From Sporopachydermia quercuum (Eukaryota > Ascomycota > Sporopachydermiomycetes > Sporopachydermiales > Sporopachydermiaceae), in NCBI GenBank assembly GCA_001599295.1, contig BCGN01000006.1:434001-498000 (forward strand): DNA of 64,000 nt, in the 5' to 3' direction. The translations under genes and the position numbers were made by a program. The notes beneath the pieces were generated by a model. That model worked only from the letters and a program-made list of their open reading frames with translations, was not told the origin of the DNA and searched no databases. Shown here piece by piece: positions 10,390-21,900 of the stretch. Within the stretch, counting starts at the first letter, position 1, and each line of letters starts with the position of its first letter.

Positions 10390-13134
10390 ATGGGCATCAG
10401 CTTCAAAAGGAAAAGTGCTACCTTTAATCAAGTACACGCTTTGACATCAGGTAAAACATCTGCATTTGCAAGTATTGCTTCGTTGGCGGAAATCAGCTCA
10501 TACACGTACGAGAAGAAGAAAAGAGAAGAAGTGTTCAAAGCAATCTCTTACAGACTTGAAGAATCAGAAGACAACTCAATACAGCTAGATAAAACACTGC
10601 GATTATTACACTATATAATTCTCAACGGCCATAATGCATGTGTTCNATTTGCTACTAAGTTCCTCAACTCAAAAATAAGACCCATATCATGGGATCCAAC
10701 TACAAAACCCTCGATAAAGCAGTTTGCCTCTGATATAGTGACTTTGCTAGAATCACCAGAAGAACTGAAAATCCAAAAAGACAACATCAGAAAAGGTAGG
10801 CCATTGAATGCTCCTCCTCCAAATGCTAATGCTGGACCGGTACCTAGCCAAAGCAACGCACAATATACACCGATTCTGCCAACCAGACCCGTAGGGACAA
10901 GCGGGGGTTATAACGAAAGTGGAAATGTCGTAAACGCCTTCGGAGGCCTTCGATTAGAGGAAGAGAGCCTGAACAGTTTTATCCCTGCTCGAAGTTACCA
11001 GAATTCATTTGCTGAGGACGAGGAAGACGAGCAATTAAGGGCAGCAATCGAAGCNTCAAAAAATACATACGAACAGGAGCAGAGAACTCATCTTAGCTAT
11101 TCGCCAGAATTAGCTTACGATGCCAGTAACAATGAGCCTGAACTAGACGAAGACGAGGAATTAAGAAAAGCCATTGAAGAATCTAAGAAAACGGCAGAAG
11201 AAGATGCCAAGGCGAGAGAATCAAGATTAAAAGAAGACGAACTAGCTATACAATATCTTCTGAAAACCAGCGAAGAAAAGAAACCGAAGATAGCCTATAT
11301 AAATGACAAACAACAAGAACTTGGAAGTATAATGAATTCGGCAACGCCAGCCAGTACGTTTGAAAACAATCCATTTGTTACCTCATCACCCCAAGGAACC
11401 AGTCAAACAGCTCCAAATATAACAGGAATAGTATCATCACCCGTGTTGCATGATGGATCACTGGGCTTCCCAGCTCCACCAACCCAAGCAAATTCTCCCA
11501 TAAAAAAACCAGTGATTACGGAAACACCTGATTTTCTTTCTGGAACTACTGCCTATGTTCCTCCTGTATCAGGATTTGTTCTTCAACCAAAAAGGAAAAC
11601 TTCATCCAACGTCTCTCATGCACCACCTTCTGCTAGTGNGGGTAGACCGTATCCAAACTTCACCGAACAAAATTCTAATCCTTTTGCTAACTATCAGCGA
11701 AATCCTACTGTCAATGATAGTAAGACCTACCCTCAAAACGTCAACCCTGTATTTACATCACCAGTGAACAATAACTATAATAATAGCAATAACTATACCA
11801 ACAATCCTGCACAGGTCAATAATCCTTTGAACAAGATTTACTCTGGCTCAACAATGCCTTCAACAGCACCATATCCTATTGATCCTATTTATGACCAGCC
11901 ATCTAATTTCGCACACACTTCTTCTACAGGGGCCACCAAGAGTAGTTATCCACTACAATCACCCTCACCATCACCGGCACATTCGAGTCAACAATCGACT
12001 AAAACGTCAACTGGCATCAGCTCTCCAATAATACCTTCCAATCAACACTATCAATCTCCTTCAGTTCCTTCTATTTCTGATTCCTATTTGTCATCCAAAC
12101 TCGGTGATACTGACAATTGGTATAGCACTGATGTCCCCAAGGATTCTTGCAAAGGTATGAACCCTGTTGGAGCGGGAAATGAACATGCATCTCCTACATC
12201 ACCAGGCGGTACTTATACACTGAAACATACACTGAATAAACCTCAATACGACCACTACAACCCTTTTACCAGCTCATTGGACCAAAGTAATAATAACGAC
12301 AGTAGCATACCTAATAATACAACAGGTTATACTTCAGCATCCAGACCAGAAGAAGTAACGAATCAGATATATAGACAGAATTATCCTGAAGGACCAACTG
12401 GTACTTTTAAAGCGAATTCCAACAATAACAATTCCAACTCTCAGGGTACTCACTATGCAAATAACGGTTATCATACAGGAATATATACGGGACCCCCATA
12501 CTGTGATGACACAAAAGTAGCAGGTCAGATTTTGTCACATACAACAGGACAAAGTCAAAGACAAATCCCAACCAGTAGTATTAGTACTAGTGCTCCTATT
12601 GCCGGACGTGTTTCTTCAGAAACAAGAATATCAACAGCAGCAGCACAAGCTTCGGAAAACTACAATGTATTTGCGTCAAATAATAATTCAAGCCTAGACC
12701 AAAGTAATAACATCAAATTTGCATCTCCATCATATTTTCCAGCAGAAAGCTTTATTGCTCATCAAGCAATTCAAACAACAGACGCCCCAGGTGCTACAGG
12801 ATCTCAAGGCACTCAAGCAGGAACATCAATTGCGAGCCTTGCTATTGATATACCTTCTAATTCTGCTCCTTATCCAGTATATTCAAGTAATAATCCTTTT
12901 GGTGAGTATATTGATCAGGAACCAGAATATGCCGTTGACAATAACAACAACTCTAGCAGTATGAGTGTGAATGCCACCGGTGGAACGAGCAACATCACAG
13001 GTATTGATTACTTATCTCCAGCTACAACAGGCAAACCAATGGATCCTCCTTATCCGGTTTTACCTGATCCTGAGTTTGCAGGTGAGTTTCATAACGAACA
13101 AGTGAAAGAGAAATTGAACAATAGTGACAACTAG
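10390..13134 (+). CDS. Large epsin-like endocytic adaptor (ENTH domain, UIMs, NPF motifs)
   Basis: Probable clathrin/ubiquitin adaptor of 914 aa. Residues about 10-140 resemble a divergent ENTH domain: an SIASLAEISSYTY helix, RLEESEDNSIQLDKTLRLLHYII in place of the usual WRHVYKAL-LLDYLI, then a lysine-rich end. Two ubiquitin-interacting motifs follow near residues 210-228 (DEQLRAAIE-SKN) and 252-268 (DEELRKAIEESKK), with a weaker third one after them. NPF motifs, which bind EH domains, lie near residues 325, 430, 623 and 835. The remainder is a long disordered Asn/Ser/Pro/Gln tail. S. cerevisiae Ent1 and Ent2 are only about half this size and end in a clathrin box, which I do not see here. 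The start is the ATG before GISFKRK; upstream codons in frame lack an ATG. Three N bases fall in the coding region. It could be the Ent1/2 equivalent or a separate ENTH protein. Confidence 0.72.
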   Translation: MGISFKRKSATFNQVHALTSGKTSAFASIASLAEISSYTYEKKKREEVFKAISYRLEESEDNSIQLDKTLRLLHYIILNGHNACVXFATKFLNSKIRPISWDPTTKPSIKQFASDIVTLLESPEELKIQKDNIRKGRPLNAPPPNANAGPVPSQSNAQYTPILPTRPVGTSGGYNESGNVVNAFGGLRLEEESLNSFIPARSYQNSFAEDEEDEQLRAAIEXSKNTYEQEQRTHLSYSPELAYDASNNEPELDEDEELRKAIEESKKTAEEDAKARESRLKEDELAIQYLLKTSEEKKPKIAYINDKQQELGSIMNSATPASTFENNPFVTSSPQGTSQTAPNITGIVSSPVLHDGSLGFPAPPTQANSPIKKPVITETPDFLSGTTAYVPPVSGFVLQPKRKTSSNVSHAPPSASXGRPYPNFTEQNSNPFANYQRNPTVNDSKTYPQNVNPVFTSPVNNNYNNSNNYTNNPAQVNNPLNKIYSGSTMPSTAPYPIDPIYDQPSNFAHTSSTGATKSSYPLQSPSPSPAHSSQQSTKTSTGISSPIIPSNQHYQSPSVPSISDSYLSSKLGDTDNWYSTDVPKDSCKGMNPVGAGNEHASPTSPGGTYTLKHTLNKPQYDHYNPFTSSLDQSNNNDSSIPNNTTGYTSASRPEEVTNQIYRQNYPEGPTGTFKANSNNNNSNSQGTHYANNGYHTGIYTGPPYCDDTKVAGQILSHTTGQSQRQIPTSSISTSAPIAGRVSSETRISTAAAQASENYNVFASNNNSSLDQSNNIKFASPSYFPAESFIAHQAIQTTDAPGATGSQGTQAGTSIASLAIDIPSNSAPYPVYSSNNPFGEYIDQEPEYAVDNNNNSSSMSVNATGGTSNITGIDYLSPATTGKPMDPPYPVLPDPEFAGEFHNEQVKEKLNNSDN

Positions 13135-14941
13135 TGGACAGTAAGTCATTGAATTGTTGTGATTAAAAACTCAGAGTTGATACTTTGGCTGATTCGGTAT
13201 ACTAATTAGTTTGGTACGATGCGGACGATTTTCTTTACATATTCAGTGCGGGGCTTACCGACTACGGTAGATATCTAGAATAATTTCTTGATCCTGAATT
13301 GATCCAATAACTATAGTGTACTGGAAAAATGGAAATGGATTGTTTCATCCAACTGGACCATCTTCGCTATGCTACTTCCGTTGTTTCTGCCGTCATTATT
13401 TCCAATAACTGTTGCGATTTCATCCTTATCCCCTGACATGGACCCAGTTTCAGGTCCCCGTCAGCGAGAGCTATAGGTGGTATATCAACTATTCATTATA
13501 CGTTAGTAGTTAGACTCTTCTTGAGAGCTCATATACTTATTTTGTGTAATATCGTCAAAGGGATCTTACAGTAAAGCTCTTCTGTTTGTTCGTAATACAA
13601 ACAGACAATACCTACAGTACAAGAATCAAATTCATTGATGAAAATCATTTATACTGGGAACATTACAACATTCATGAGATATCTTTCAATAGTTGGTTGC
13701 TTTTGGGAACATGCCATTGAATATGCAGACAAGTCGTTAGATGGCTTATTATTTTTTCAATGTGTTGATCTTGTTTTATTATATATCTTTTCTAAAATGG
13801 ATCGAATGGTATCAATCTAGCGAACGTTTTTAATTGGAATTTGTTAAAAATACACCGTTTCGATTTGTCGTAATGTTTCCTTAGATACAGTCTCTCGTTC
13901 TATCGTTGTATGGTTTTGTTTTCTAATAATAACAGATGAATACCGAGTAATAATATTTTGTTTAATCGGAACTGCTTTGTTTCTGGTTTGCTTCAAGAAG
14001 TAGTTCCTCCTGTAATTTTCTAAGCGAACTTAGGACTTGAACTTTTCAGATTAACTAACACACACGCAGATGACGACCATTATGATACAGCCTCTCAATC
14101 ATTTGGATCAATTAAATAAACTACGCATTTCAACAAATTACTTTCCTTATGTAGTAATTATGTAGTAATTGTACTATTATTTTATCGTATGGGAAGAAGC
14201 ACCTATGTTTATATATACATTTTTACTACTATTGCTCTACTATTGATCATACTCTATACGCCATAGTCTTTCTTACACTGTTTCACTTATCTCAACGGGA
14301 AATTCATTAATATACATTCTATCAACATCAAAACCATAAAACTCCATCTGTATTGTTGCTAGGAGGTTGATTTATTCAATAACCGATAGGATTTATATTA
14401 TTATTTATACCTCAATGAACTAATTGAAAGAAAATTTGCTAGAAGAAACCATTTAGGTATTGTTTGAGAGAAACTTTCACTCACGTACAGTTTGGGAACG
14501 AGGGCTTATGTCCTATTGGGTATTTGATCGGATTTATTAAAATAATAATTAGGATAATTTAAATATCTTTTAATAGATGTTTGATTATATTCATTATATT
14601 AACAAAGTGCTGTGTTTTTTGTTTAGTAAACAGTTGTACAACCTTTTTATTAATATATATTAACATTATAATAACTATTTATTTATTTTAATTATAATTC
14701 CAATTAAACCAAAAGAAAGGTATTTTAATTTTAAATCACCTAAACAAAAACCATGAATAAATAAAAAAAATAATAGTAGTAAAATTACGTTTACATTGTT
14801 GAAAATAATACATTATCTAAATTAGGCTGATTTAATTTAATTAATTCTATCTTAACTGTTTTATTATATAATTTTTCTAATCAACACCAAAGGATCAGCT
14901 TACCAAGAACACGCTAATGCATCTTTCATGAGTACCCGTCT
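13135..14941. other. Intergenic region between two convergent genes
   Basis: About 1.8 kb between the 3' ends of the epsin-like and HOL1-like genes, long for a convergent pair. The part nearest the HOL1-like gene (about 14550-14880) is extremely AT-rich. An 11-bp direct repeat (TATGTAGTAAT twice) sits at 14148-14169. Open frames are short and unrecognised. Confidence 0.5.
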
Positions 14942-17377
14942 CTACCATGTAGAATATAAACATTTCATCCACTCTTTCCTATCAGTCCAATAACGAGCAC
15001 ATTTACCATAATATATAGCAGGAAAAGCCAAGAGCATTACAAATAATTGAACACCTCCATAAGTTAAAAACGCAGTTCGGGGACCTCGAGCAGATATAAA
15101 CGAATTGTTGAAAATAGAAAAAATAAATCCAGTTACGTTCTTTGCTAAATTTAAAGAAACGAGGGTTTCTGAAGCAAACACTTTATAACTATCAACAGAA
15201 TACGTAATTGCAGTTGTTGAAGCAAAGCAACACCCAAACGATAATATTCCAAAAAATATAACTGGTACGATCCAATGATCACCATCCTCTATTGACCATC
15301 CAAATCCCATCAAACCAAGAGCTATAAGAACACTAGCAGGAAATACCATTAGTAATCTGAATTCTGGTTCATATACACCATTATTATGCTTGATCANTAT
15401 TTTGACTAGTGAATCTGATATTCTTCCTGCACTTAAAGATCCTAAGATGCCACCAGTGAAAGGTGAAACGTAAAATAAACCAATAGTGTCTTGAGAAAAA
15501 CCATAAGGCGTAGCTTCGAATAGATGCGAAATGCACTCAGAGATAACAATGAGCCATACTACTGCAAAAGTGTATATTAGTGATGCATATGAGATAGAAG
15601 GATATACTGCTATCAAAACGAATGGTCTTAATAACACTTTCCACCAGGAGTCGCTTGATAATCTGCCAACGTATAGTTTTGAGGATTCCATGAAACTTTT
15701 CATTGGAATGTTAGATGAGCTTGCAGAGAGAATTGATTCTCTCCTTAGAGAAGGTTTTCTATTAGCTGTGGATGTGCCCATATTCTGTGCACTATTAGTA
15801 TTGTTGATGAAGGAGTTTTCCTCTGGATTTTCATTGTTGGCTACACTGCTGCTCGGGGTGCTAGTCTTTTCACTAGCACTGTAGTATTCACTATTTCTAT
15901 GATGGTCACCTATGCTCTTTCCGATACCAACAGCCATATGACTCTCATCAATAGATCTATTAGTTAGAGCATTACAGACTTTCAAACTCTTATGAGAATA
16001 ATCATCTCTACTCACAGATTGAACTAGACGAGGATCAGCAAAAGAGTTCGCTCTATGTGAATTCAACGATGGTGTTCTAATTATATCTGCTTCTCTTGCT
16101 AACTCAGTTTCTTTCAATGACTCTTTATTGGGCACTGGAGTTCTATCGAAAAACGTCTCTGGAACAAATAAAAATAGAAGAATAATCAAAAGACCAAGGA
16201 ACATCGATAGGATCCAATATAGCCATGACAAAGTTAAGTACTGAAATATCAAACCAGATAGTAAGGGGACGATGTTTTTACCACCAAGTAACAGCATTGT
16301 ATAAATTCCAATTCTATAAGCTCGTTCGTGAGCAAAATAAATCTCAGCAATAGTTGAAGAAGGTAAAGATTCACATGGTGAAGCACCAATAGCCATGAGA
16401 ACTCTTGCTCCCATGAGAGATCCAAAAGAGTGAGTATTGGCTCCCCAGATAGCTCCTAGCAAGAATACTCCTGACCATAGTAAATACACTATTCGTTTTC
16501 CGTATAAAACAGCAGTTGGTGATGCTAACAGTGCACCAAAACCAAGAGCAAGCATGAAACCTCCAACAAGATAAGAAACTGTTGAAGGGGATGTATGGAA
16601 TTCCACAGTCAACGATGACAATGCAGCAGCAAGAATTGGTGTTTGACCTCCTCCCAGGAATGATAGAAACCCTACAATGAGAAGTTCTAAATCTCTTCTC
16701 CAGATTGGCCAATTTAGNGGATCATTAGGGTTATTTCTAGGCTGTGGAAAAAGAATAATGCCGCCTTTTGTCCTCTTTAGTTCAGTATTGGTGTGACCGT
16801 TCTTGTTATAGGAAATTGTACGGCTGTTATTCTCAAACTCCACTTGCTTAATTCTGGTTGGAGAAGTCGTGGTTTCATCAGTATTAGTATTATTATTGAT
16901 TCTGGTTTTGATGTTACTAATACTATCACTATTGTTGACACTATCAACTTTTAAGTTTCTAGTTGCATTTTCTCCAGGTCCAATATCAGTGTCAGCATTA
17001 ATATCAATATTATGACCATTGTATTTATTTTTAGCTGACTTCATCCTATCTTCTATCCTACCATCTAGCGCGCCATCTTTTGGTCCAACTTCACTATTAT
17101 CATTTGAGAGAATTGGTGTCATATCATTAAAGGAACTAGAAGCTATTGCATGATTTGCAATAATGCCACTTGACAAATTTCGGTCGCTATCATTAGCATT
17201 GGCATTATCCTTACCCTTATCCTCATCCTTCTTCTTATCATTACGATTTATGCTGTTGTTTGAAGTTAAAGGGGTTGGAGTACTAGTTGTTAACGTTCTA
17301 TGTAATCCAGACAGCATTACTACTGTCCCAGTGACAAATTCTTGTGTACCTGGCTGTTTGATCCATTTCGTTCTCAT
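14942..17377 (-). CDS. HOL1: Hol1-like MFS transporter with long N-terminus and central loop
   Basis: Plasma-membrane MFS transporter of 811 aa. The block GGIILFPQPRNNPND-LNWPIWRRD (broken by one ambiguous base) matches the Hol1 signature just before helix 1, and VPETFFDRTP after helix 6 plus NNGVYEPEFRLL before helix 9 also fit. S. cerevisiae Hol1 is a polyamine and cation importer of about 586 aa. This protein is longer because of a low-complexity N-terminus (about 220 residues rich in Asn, Asp and Ser) and a Ser/Asn-rich cytosolic loop of about 160 residues between the two six-helix halves (about 410-575). Two N bases make two residues uncertain. The ATG used here overlaps the stop of an upstream ORF. 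The Met at residue 21 is an alternative start. Hol1 against its Hol2-type relatives cannot be settled by eye. Confidence 0.75.
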   Translation of the reverse strand: MRTKWIKQPGTQEFVTGTVVMLSGLHRTLTTSTPTPLTSNNSINRNDKKKDEDKGKDNANANDSDRNLSSGIIANHAIASSSFNDMTPILSNDNSEVGPKDGALDGRIEDRMKSAKNKYNGHNIDINADTDIGPGENATRNLKVDSVNNSDSISNIKTRINNNTNTDETTTSPTRIKQVEFENNSRTISYNKNGHTNTELKRTKGGIILFPQPRNNPNDXLNWPIWRRDLELLIVGFLSFLGGGQTPILAAALSSLTVEFHTSPSTVSYLVGGFMLALGFGALLASPTAVLYGKRIVYLLWSGVFLLGAIWGANTHSFGSLMGARVLMAIGASPCESLPSSTIAEIYFAHERAYRIGIYTMLLLGGKNIVPLLSGLIFQYLTLSWLYWILSMFLGLLIILLFLFVPETFFDRTPVPNKESLKETELAREADIIRTPSLNSHRANSFADPRLVQSVSRDDYSHKSLKVCNALTNRSIDESHMAVGIGKSIGDHHRNSEYYSASEKTSTPSSSVANNENPEENSFINNTNSAQNMGTSTANRKPSLRRESILSASSSNIPMKSFMESSKLYVGRLSSDSWWKVLLRPFVLIAVYPSISYASLIYTFAVVWLIVISECISHLFEATPYGFSQDTIGLFYVSPFTGGILGSLSAGRISDSLVKIXIKHNNGVYEPEFRLLMVFPASVLIALGLMGFGWSIEDGDHWIVPVIFFGILSFGCCFASTTAITYSVDSYKVFASETLVSLNLAKNVTGFIFSIFNNSFISARGPRTAFLTYGGVQLFVMLLAFPAIYYGKCARYWTDRKEWMKCLYSTW

Positions 17378-17450
17378 GGTTGGTTTGATAGAATTGGGCT
17401 GTTGATTACATATAATGAATAAGGGTGCTTGATCATTTTGTTAGTATCAT
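17374..17450 (-). promoter_or_regulatory. Chain of upstream ORFs leading into the HOL1-like start codon
   Basis: Reading the minus strand, uORF1 (17450-17433) encodes MILTK and ends in TGA. That TGA overlaps the ATG of uORF2 as ATGA. uORF2 (17436-17374) encodes 20 residues beginning MIKHPYS and ending LSNQP; its TGA in turn overlaps the main start codon as ATGA. A start-stop pair, ATG TAA, lies at 17411-17406 in another frame. The S. cerevisiae HOL1 mRNA is known to carry a short uORF ending Pro-Ser-stop that makes translation polyamine-sensitive; here uORF2 ends Pro-stop. One caution is that uORF1 contains TACTAAC, so part of this region could be a 5'-UTR intron, although I find no good donor upstream. 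Confidence 0.5.
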
Positions 17451-18223
17451 TTGATACTTTATGATTGATTGACTGTATGTTTACTTTGCTATCGGGAAAT
17501 CTATCGTCGGTTTGTCCTAACTGGAATATAAAGCTGCGTGATAGAAACAAAAAGCCTTCCGGTCATTCCTCATGCAATCTCTCTTTTATAATACAGTCCC
17601 TTTGCCTATACACAAACATCTAATGGAAATCTCTCAAAATGCGTTCCATTTACAATCTTATTCACTACTTTCTACTGTCAGCCTTCCAAAAACTAGATTT
17701 CTTCAAATGGAATCCAATCTTTATCTCCTTTGTCAAATCCATTTCTCCATTAAGAATCATGTACTAAGACAAGAAATTTAATGATCAATTCTCATATACT
17801 CTTCGATGCCCTCCTGTTCCCAGTACTGTTAAGCAAATGTCCCATAACATAGAGCCGTCTCAAACCCTGTTACACAATCTCCTTGATATCATTAAAGGGG
17901 ACAATTATAGATGACATTATCAAAAATGCTGCAATGCCTCAACTTTTGCTGTAAAATTGTCCATAAACAGCATGTATATCCCAATTAGGGAGCGCCCAGT
18001 TTTAAGAATTTCAATCAAATCACAAAACGGTAACTTTCAAAAAGTACAAACCCCAAACGTATATGGTACAAACCCCATTGAATTAAAGAAAGAATTTTGT
18101 AAACAAGCGAAGAAGTCAATAAGGATGTATTTATTAGCATTATCATAGAAAAAGAAAGAAAAAAAGGTATTAAATAAATATAAAGAGCTCGAAAAGACCA
18201 CAACTAAGGACATTNAAAAAGTA

Positions 18224-18229
18224 ACGCGT
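18224..18229. promoter_or_regulatory. MCB box (ACGCGT), distal
   Basis: ACGCGT, the core site of the MBF complex (Mbp1-Swi6), 736 bp upstream of the SKG3 start. It is one of two copies in this promoter. Confidence 0.4.
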
Positions 18230-18842
18230 GAAAGAAAGAAATCAAGGGATGTAATAATATACGTAGTTTCTTGATCCTTTTTGTTTGCTAATATTACCAC
18301 TTTGTCTCGTTGCCAGCGTTACGCTAAGTTAGGTTACGAGTAGTCGCAAGAAAGCCTGACAGAAACAGTACAGCGGGAGGTTGATCTACTAGACGAATAG
18401 AAGACTGGTCGCGTTAGTTTGCTTTGATCTGATTTGAACAATAACGGAAACAGAAGCAGTTGGTTATAGTCTTTTTGAAGTACAAGTGAATGATAAGGAG
18501 AATAAGTTCTGATTTATCAGATCTCAGTTGAACTACAAATTAGTATTGATGAAAAAAGCTTAGACAGTTGGAAGTGGGCTCCCCAGTAAAAAAAAGACAT
18601 TTCAAATTAATTTGATTGAGATTCCAGGTCAGATTTCAACAATTGAAGAATGGAAATGAATAGAAAAGAGTGAAATAAATAACAAATCAAGGACAAAACA
18701 AAATATAATCGAGCATTCTAAACCGTTCAAACGAGGATTCAAAAAACCCAGCATAGAGGAAGGGTATCATCAAGAATCGATGAGAAACAAGCAAAACAGA
18801 TCATTATTATCATAAAAGTTCATTTAGTTAACTTATTTACCC

Positions 18843-18848
18843 ACGCGT
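18843..18848. promoter_or_regulatory. MCB box (ACGCGT), proximal
   Basis: The second ACGCGT, 117 bp upstream of the SKG3 ATG. Its sequence context is CCACGCGTTT. It suggests G1/S control by MBF, but a six-base match alone is weak. Confidence 0.45.
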
Positions 18849-18964
18849 TTATTGATCTGTTGTTGTTATACTCTGTCTCACAACAACAACAAACACACAT
18901 AAAAGCATACATCTGAGTTTTATTTTTGTTTAACCTATTTGACAAAACTCACTAGCGTTGCACG

Positions 18965-21900
18965 ATGGGAGTTTTCACCACCAAGGGTGGATCCAAACGA
19001 TTCTCTCTGAATAGTCAACACAGCGTGGAGATTAGCAGAGAACGAGAAACTTCAGGCTCAGGTTTACCGCCGCCAGAAGATCTGGGCCCAGAATTGAACC
19101 CAATCGTTACTCTGTTGAACTGCCAAAACAGCAGAAAATACTTTTCAGGTTATTTCATGCTCTTGTGCGATCTCAACGCAGACGGCCAACCTGCTGAAAG
19201 GAAATGGAATGAAGTGTATGGCGTGCTGACAGGCACTCAACTAGCTTATTGGAACACCGGAAGTATTGGATCTAAGGAAAGATTTGATGCTTCTAAACCA
19301 AACTACATCAATTTCACCGATTCTAGTTTCAAACCTATTGAAGTGTTGCCGTCTCCGAACGGTGATTTGCACAACCTAATTGTCGTATCTACTACATTGA
19401 AGAATAGATTTTTGTTGCAGTATTCCAATGTGGAAGATTTCACCACTTGGTACGCTGCTTTCCGTTTGTCAATTTTTGAACTCACATCCCTACAGGAAGC
19501 ATATTCAGCTGCATTGCTTTCGGCAAGAGGCACACGATTGAAAGACATCAGGGTCATTCTTGCTGAGACTAAATTCAGACGCGAAGAATGGGTTTCTGTT
19601 AGATTTGGCTCGGGAATGCCTTGGAAAAGATGCTATGCTGTAATAACACCTTCAGAACATAAAAGAAATCCAAAGAAACAATTAAAGAAGAAACACTACG
19701 GTACGATTCAGTTCTACGAGGACGAAAAGAAGTCCAAGAAGAATTCTATGGCTCAAATTACTAGTGCTACATCTTGTGTAGCTATCTATCCACAATCACC
19801 AGTACTCATTGACCAATCAACACTGCTGAAAATTAAAGGCGATATTTGCTTTGGAAAATCCAAAGAGCCAAAAGAGGCATCTATATTCTTAATGCCAGAA
19901 CAGCATCCTTCTGTTGCAGGATTTGAAACACTTATTCGTTTTTTAGTGCCAGTGTTGGACATTTTCCATTTATACGGTCGTCCAACACGATTGATCTCAG
20001 ATAAAACTAACCCAGAGTCCTTACTTTTTGCCTTGCCAGTATTACCAAAATGTCATTATCTTACACTTGAAGATACTAAGGATCTATGCAAACGTCAAGG
20101 ATATCAAAATTGGTCATCTTCTCAATGGGATGAAGCATTCAAACAAATTCTTTCCTCGAAGCTTCAAACAGGCTACGAAGGTTGTGGTAGTCTTTCTTCT
20201 TTTGGTGCTACCATCCGTAACCGAGCTTTAGGAGCTGCAAGCCCTTCGCCAGTGGGTCATCCTGACGCGGTGTCTAATCTAATGAGAGTTCAGAATGAAG
20301 CTTTACAACAGGGAAACGGAAATGGTCTTCACAGCGGTGCTCCAGTTACTAGAGTGTTAAGCAATGGCCAGGCAAGTATCAGCACTGGCTCATCATCAAG
20401 TCTCTCAGAATTAAACCAAGCCAACAACTCCAAGCAATTAAGATACGCAGCCTCACCTTTGAGACAGCAGTTTTCATCAAATGATGATATCGATGAAAAA
20501 AGAGCAGCAGGCAGAGGTGCACCATATTCTGGTAGTAATAACAGTAGCAGGTCTTTAGGTTCTGTTGAGGACTCTATGGTAGCTTTGAGCTTCACCAATG
20601 ATAATAATAGTGCTAGCAGCAACTACAGACAGCAAACTGCAAGTGCTGGAGACAATAGCAAATTAGGAGCACTAGGAACCCCACCATATCCTATCAATGG
20701 AGGTATAGGTGTTGGTCCTCTTGCAGCTGTTGCTGGCTCTAAACAGCTGAACCCTTCAAAATCAAACGAAAGCTCCAACTACAGAAATAGACAGCAATTT
20801 CAACAACAAGGCAATAGAGACGCGGAGGCTTCTTCAGGTGCTATAGGGAGTCCTATACCTAGTAACAGTGAACAGAGGAATCCATATGCCCACTCAGCAG
20901 GCAAATCACAGTATTCAGAAGAACCAGTAACACGAGGTGCAACAGTAGCAACTGCATCTTTAGGCGGACCTCTAAGTGGACCAGAGGATATGGGTTCTCA
21001 GTCTCAAGATCTATCTGGAGGGACATACGGACAACCTCAAGGTCAATATTCATCGCCAACTGAATCTGAGTATGTAAGGAATCAGACTGTTGCCAGCCAT
21101 AAACCAATGGGTCAGCAGCAGCAACAGGATAGACCAGAATACCGGAACAATGGTGCCAACAACATTAGCAGTTCTAATGGGAGACCCCTATACAATGCTG
21201 ATGGATATAATACTGATATGAATATGCCTGCTCCTAAACGGGGTCCCCTGCAACCAGGACAACCGCCACCGCAAAGAAATCAATCTTATGAAATATATGT
21301 TACCCCCACCCCTACTACGAACGTCAATAATGTTCCTTATAGCAACACACATGCATCTCAACAACAGCAACAATCAGTGCTACCAAAGCATCAGCAGCAG
21401 GCTGAAGGTTCATATCCACATAACCAACCAATTCAACTCCAACCTCAGCAAACTCAGCAACGAGGACCTTTCCAACACGAATATCGTCAGAACCAATTAA
21501 AGCAGCCTCAAGGTGCGTACAACAACATTAAAAAGCTGGCGACTCCACCTAAAATCTCCACGAAACCATCGCAAAGTCCTCCACCGCAAGCAGATATGCA
21601 TGTTCCTGTGCCCATGCAGCAACCCGCTTATCAAACAGGTTATCCCTCTGGCGATATGAACTATGGATACTCTAACGAAGGCTCACGACCCCCAGGTCAA
21701 GGATACCATGGACATCCAGGAAAGGGTCCTCAAGGATTTACTTCCCTTCAGCAGCCAAGGTTTGTTGAGAGACCACCAGGAGCAGGACCTTATGGTTCAT
21801 CTTCAGGGCAATACAACAACAGCTCGCAATCTTCGTTACCTATGAAACCTGGATACACGAAGAATAGCTCTTTCTCAAAAGCCCAAGGACATCCAGGCCA

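Larger units (their letters stand above)
17378..18964. other. Divergent promoter region, HOL1-like and SKG3
   Basis: About 1.6 kb between divergent starts. It holds the uORF chain at the HOL1-like end and two MCB boxes towards SKG3. The last 130 bp before SKG3 contain CAA and ACAACAACAAC repeats typical of a yeast 5' leader. No further gene is recognisable. Confidence 0.55.
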
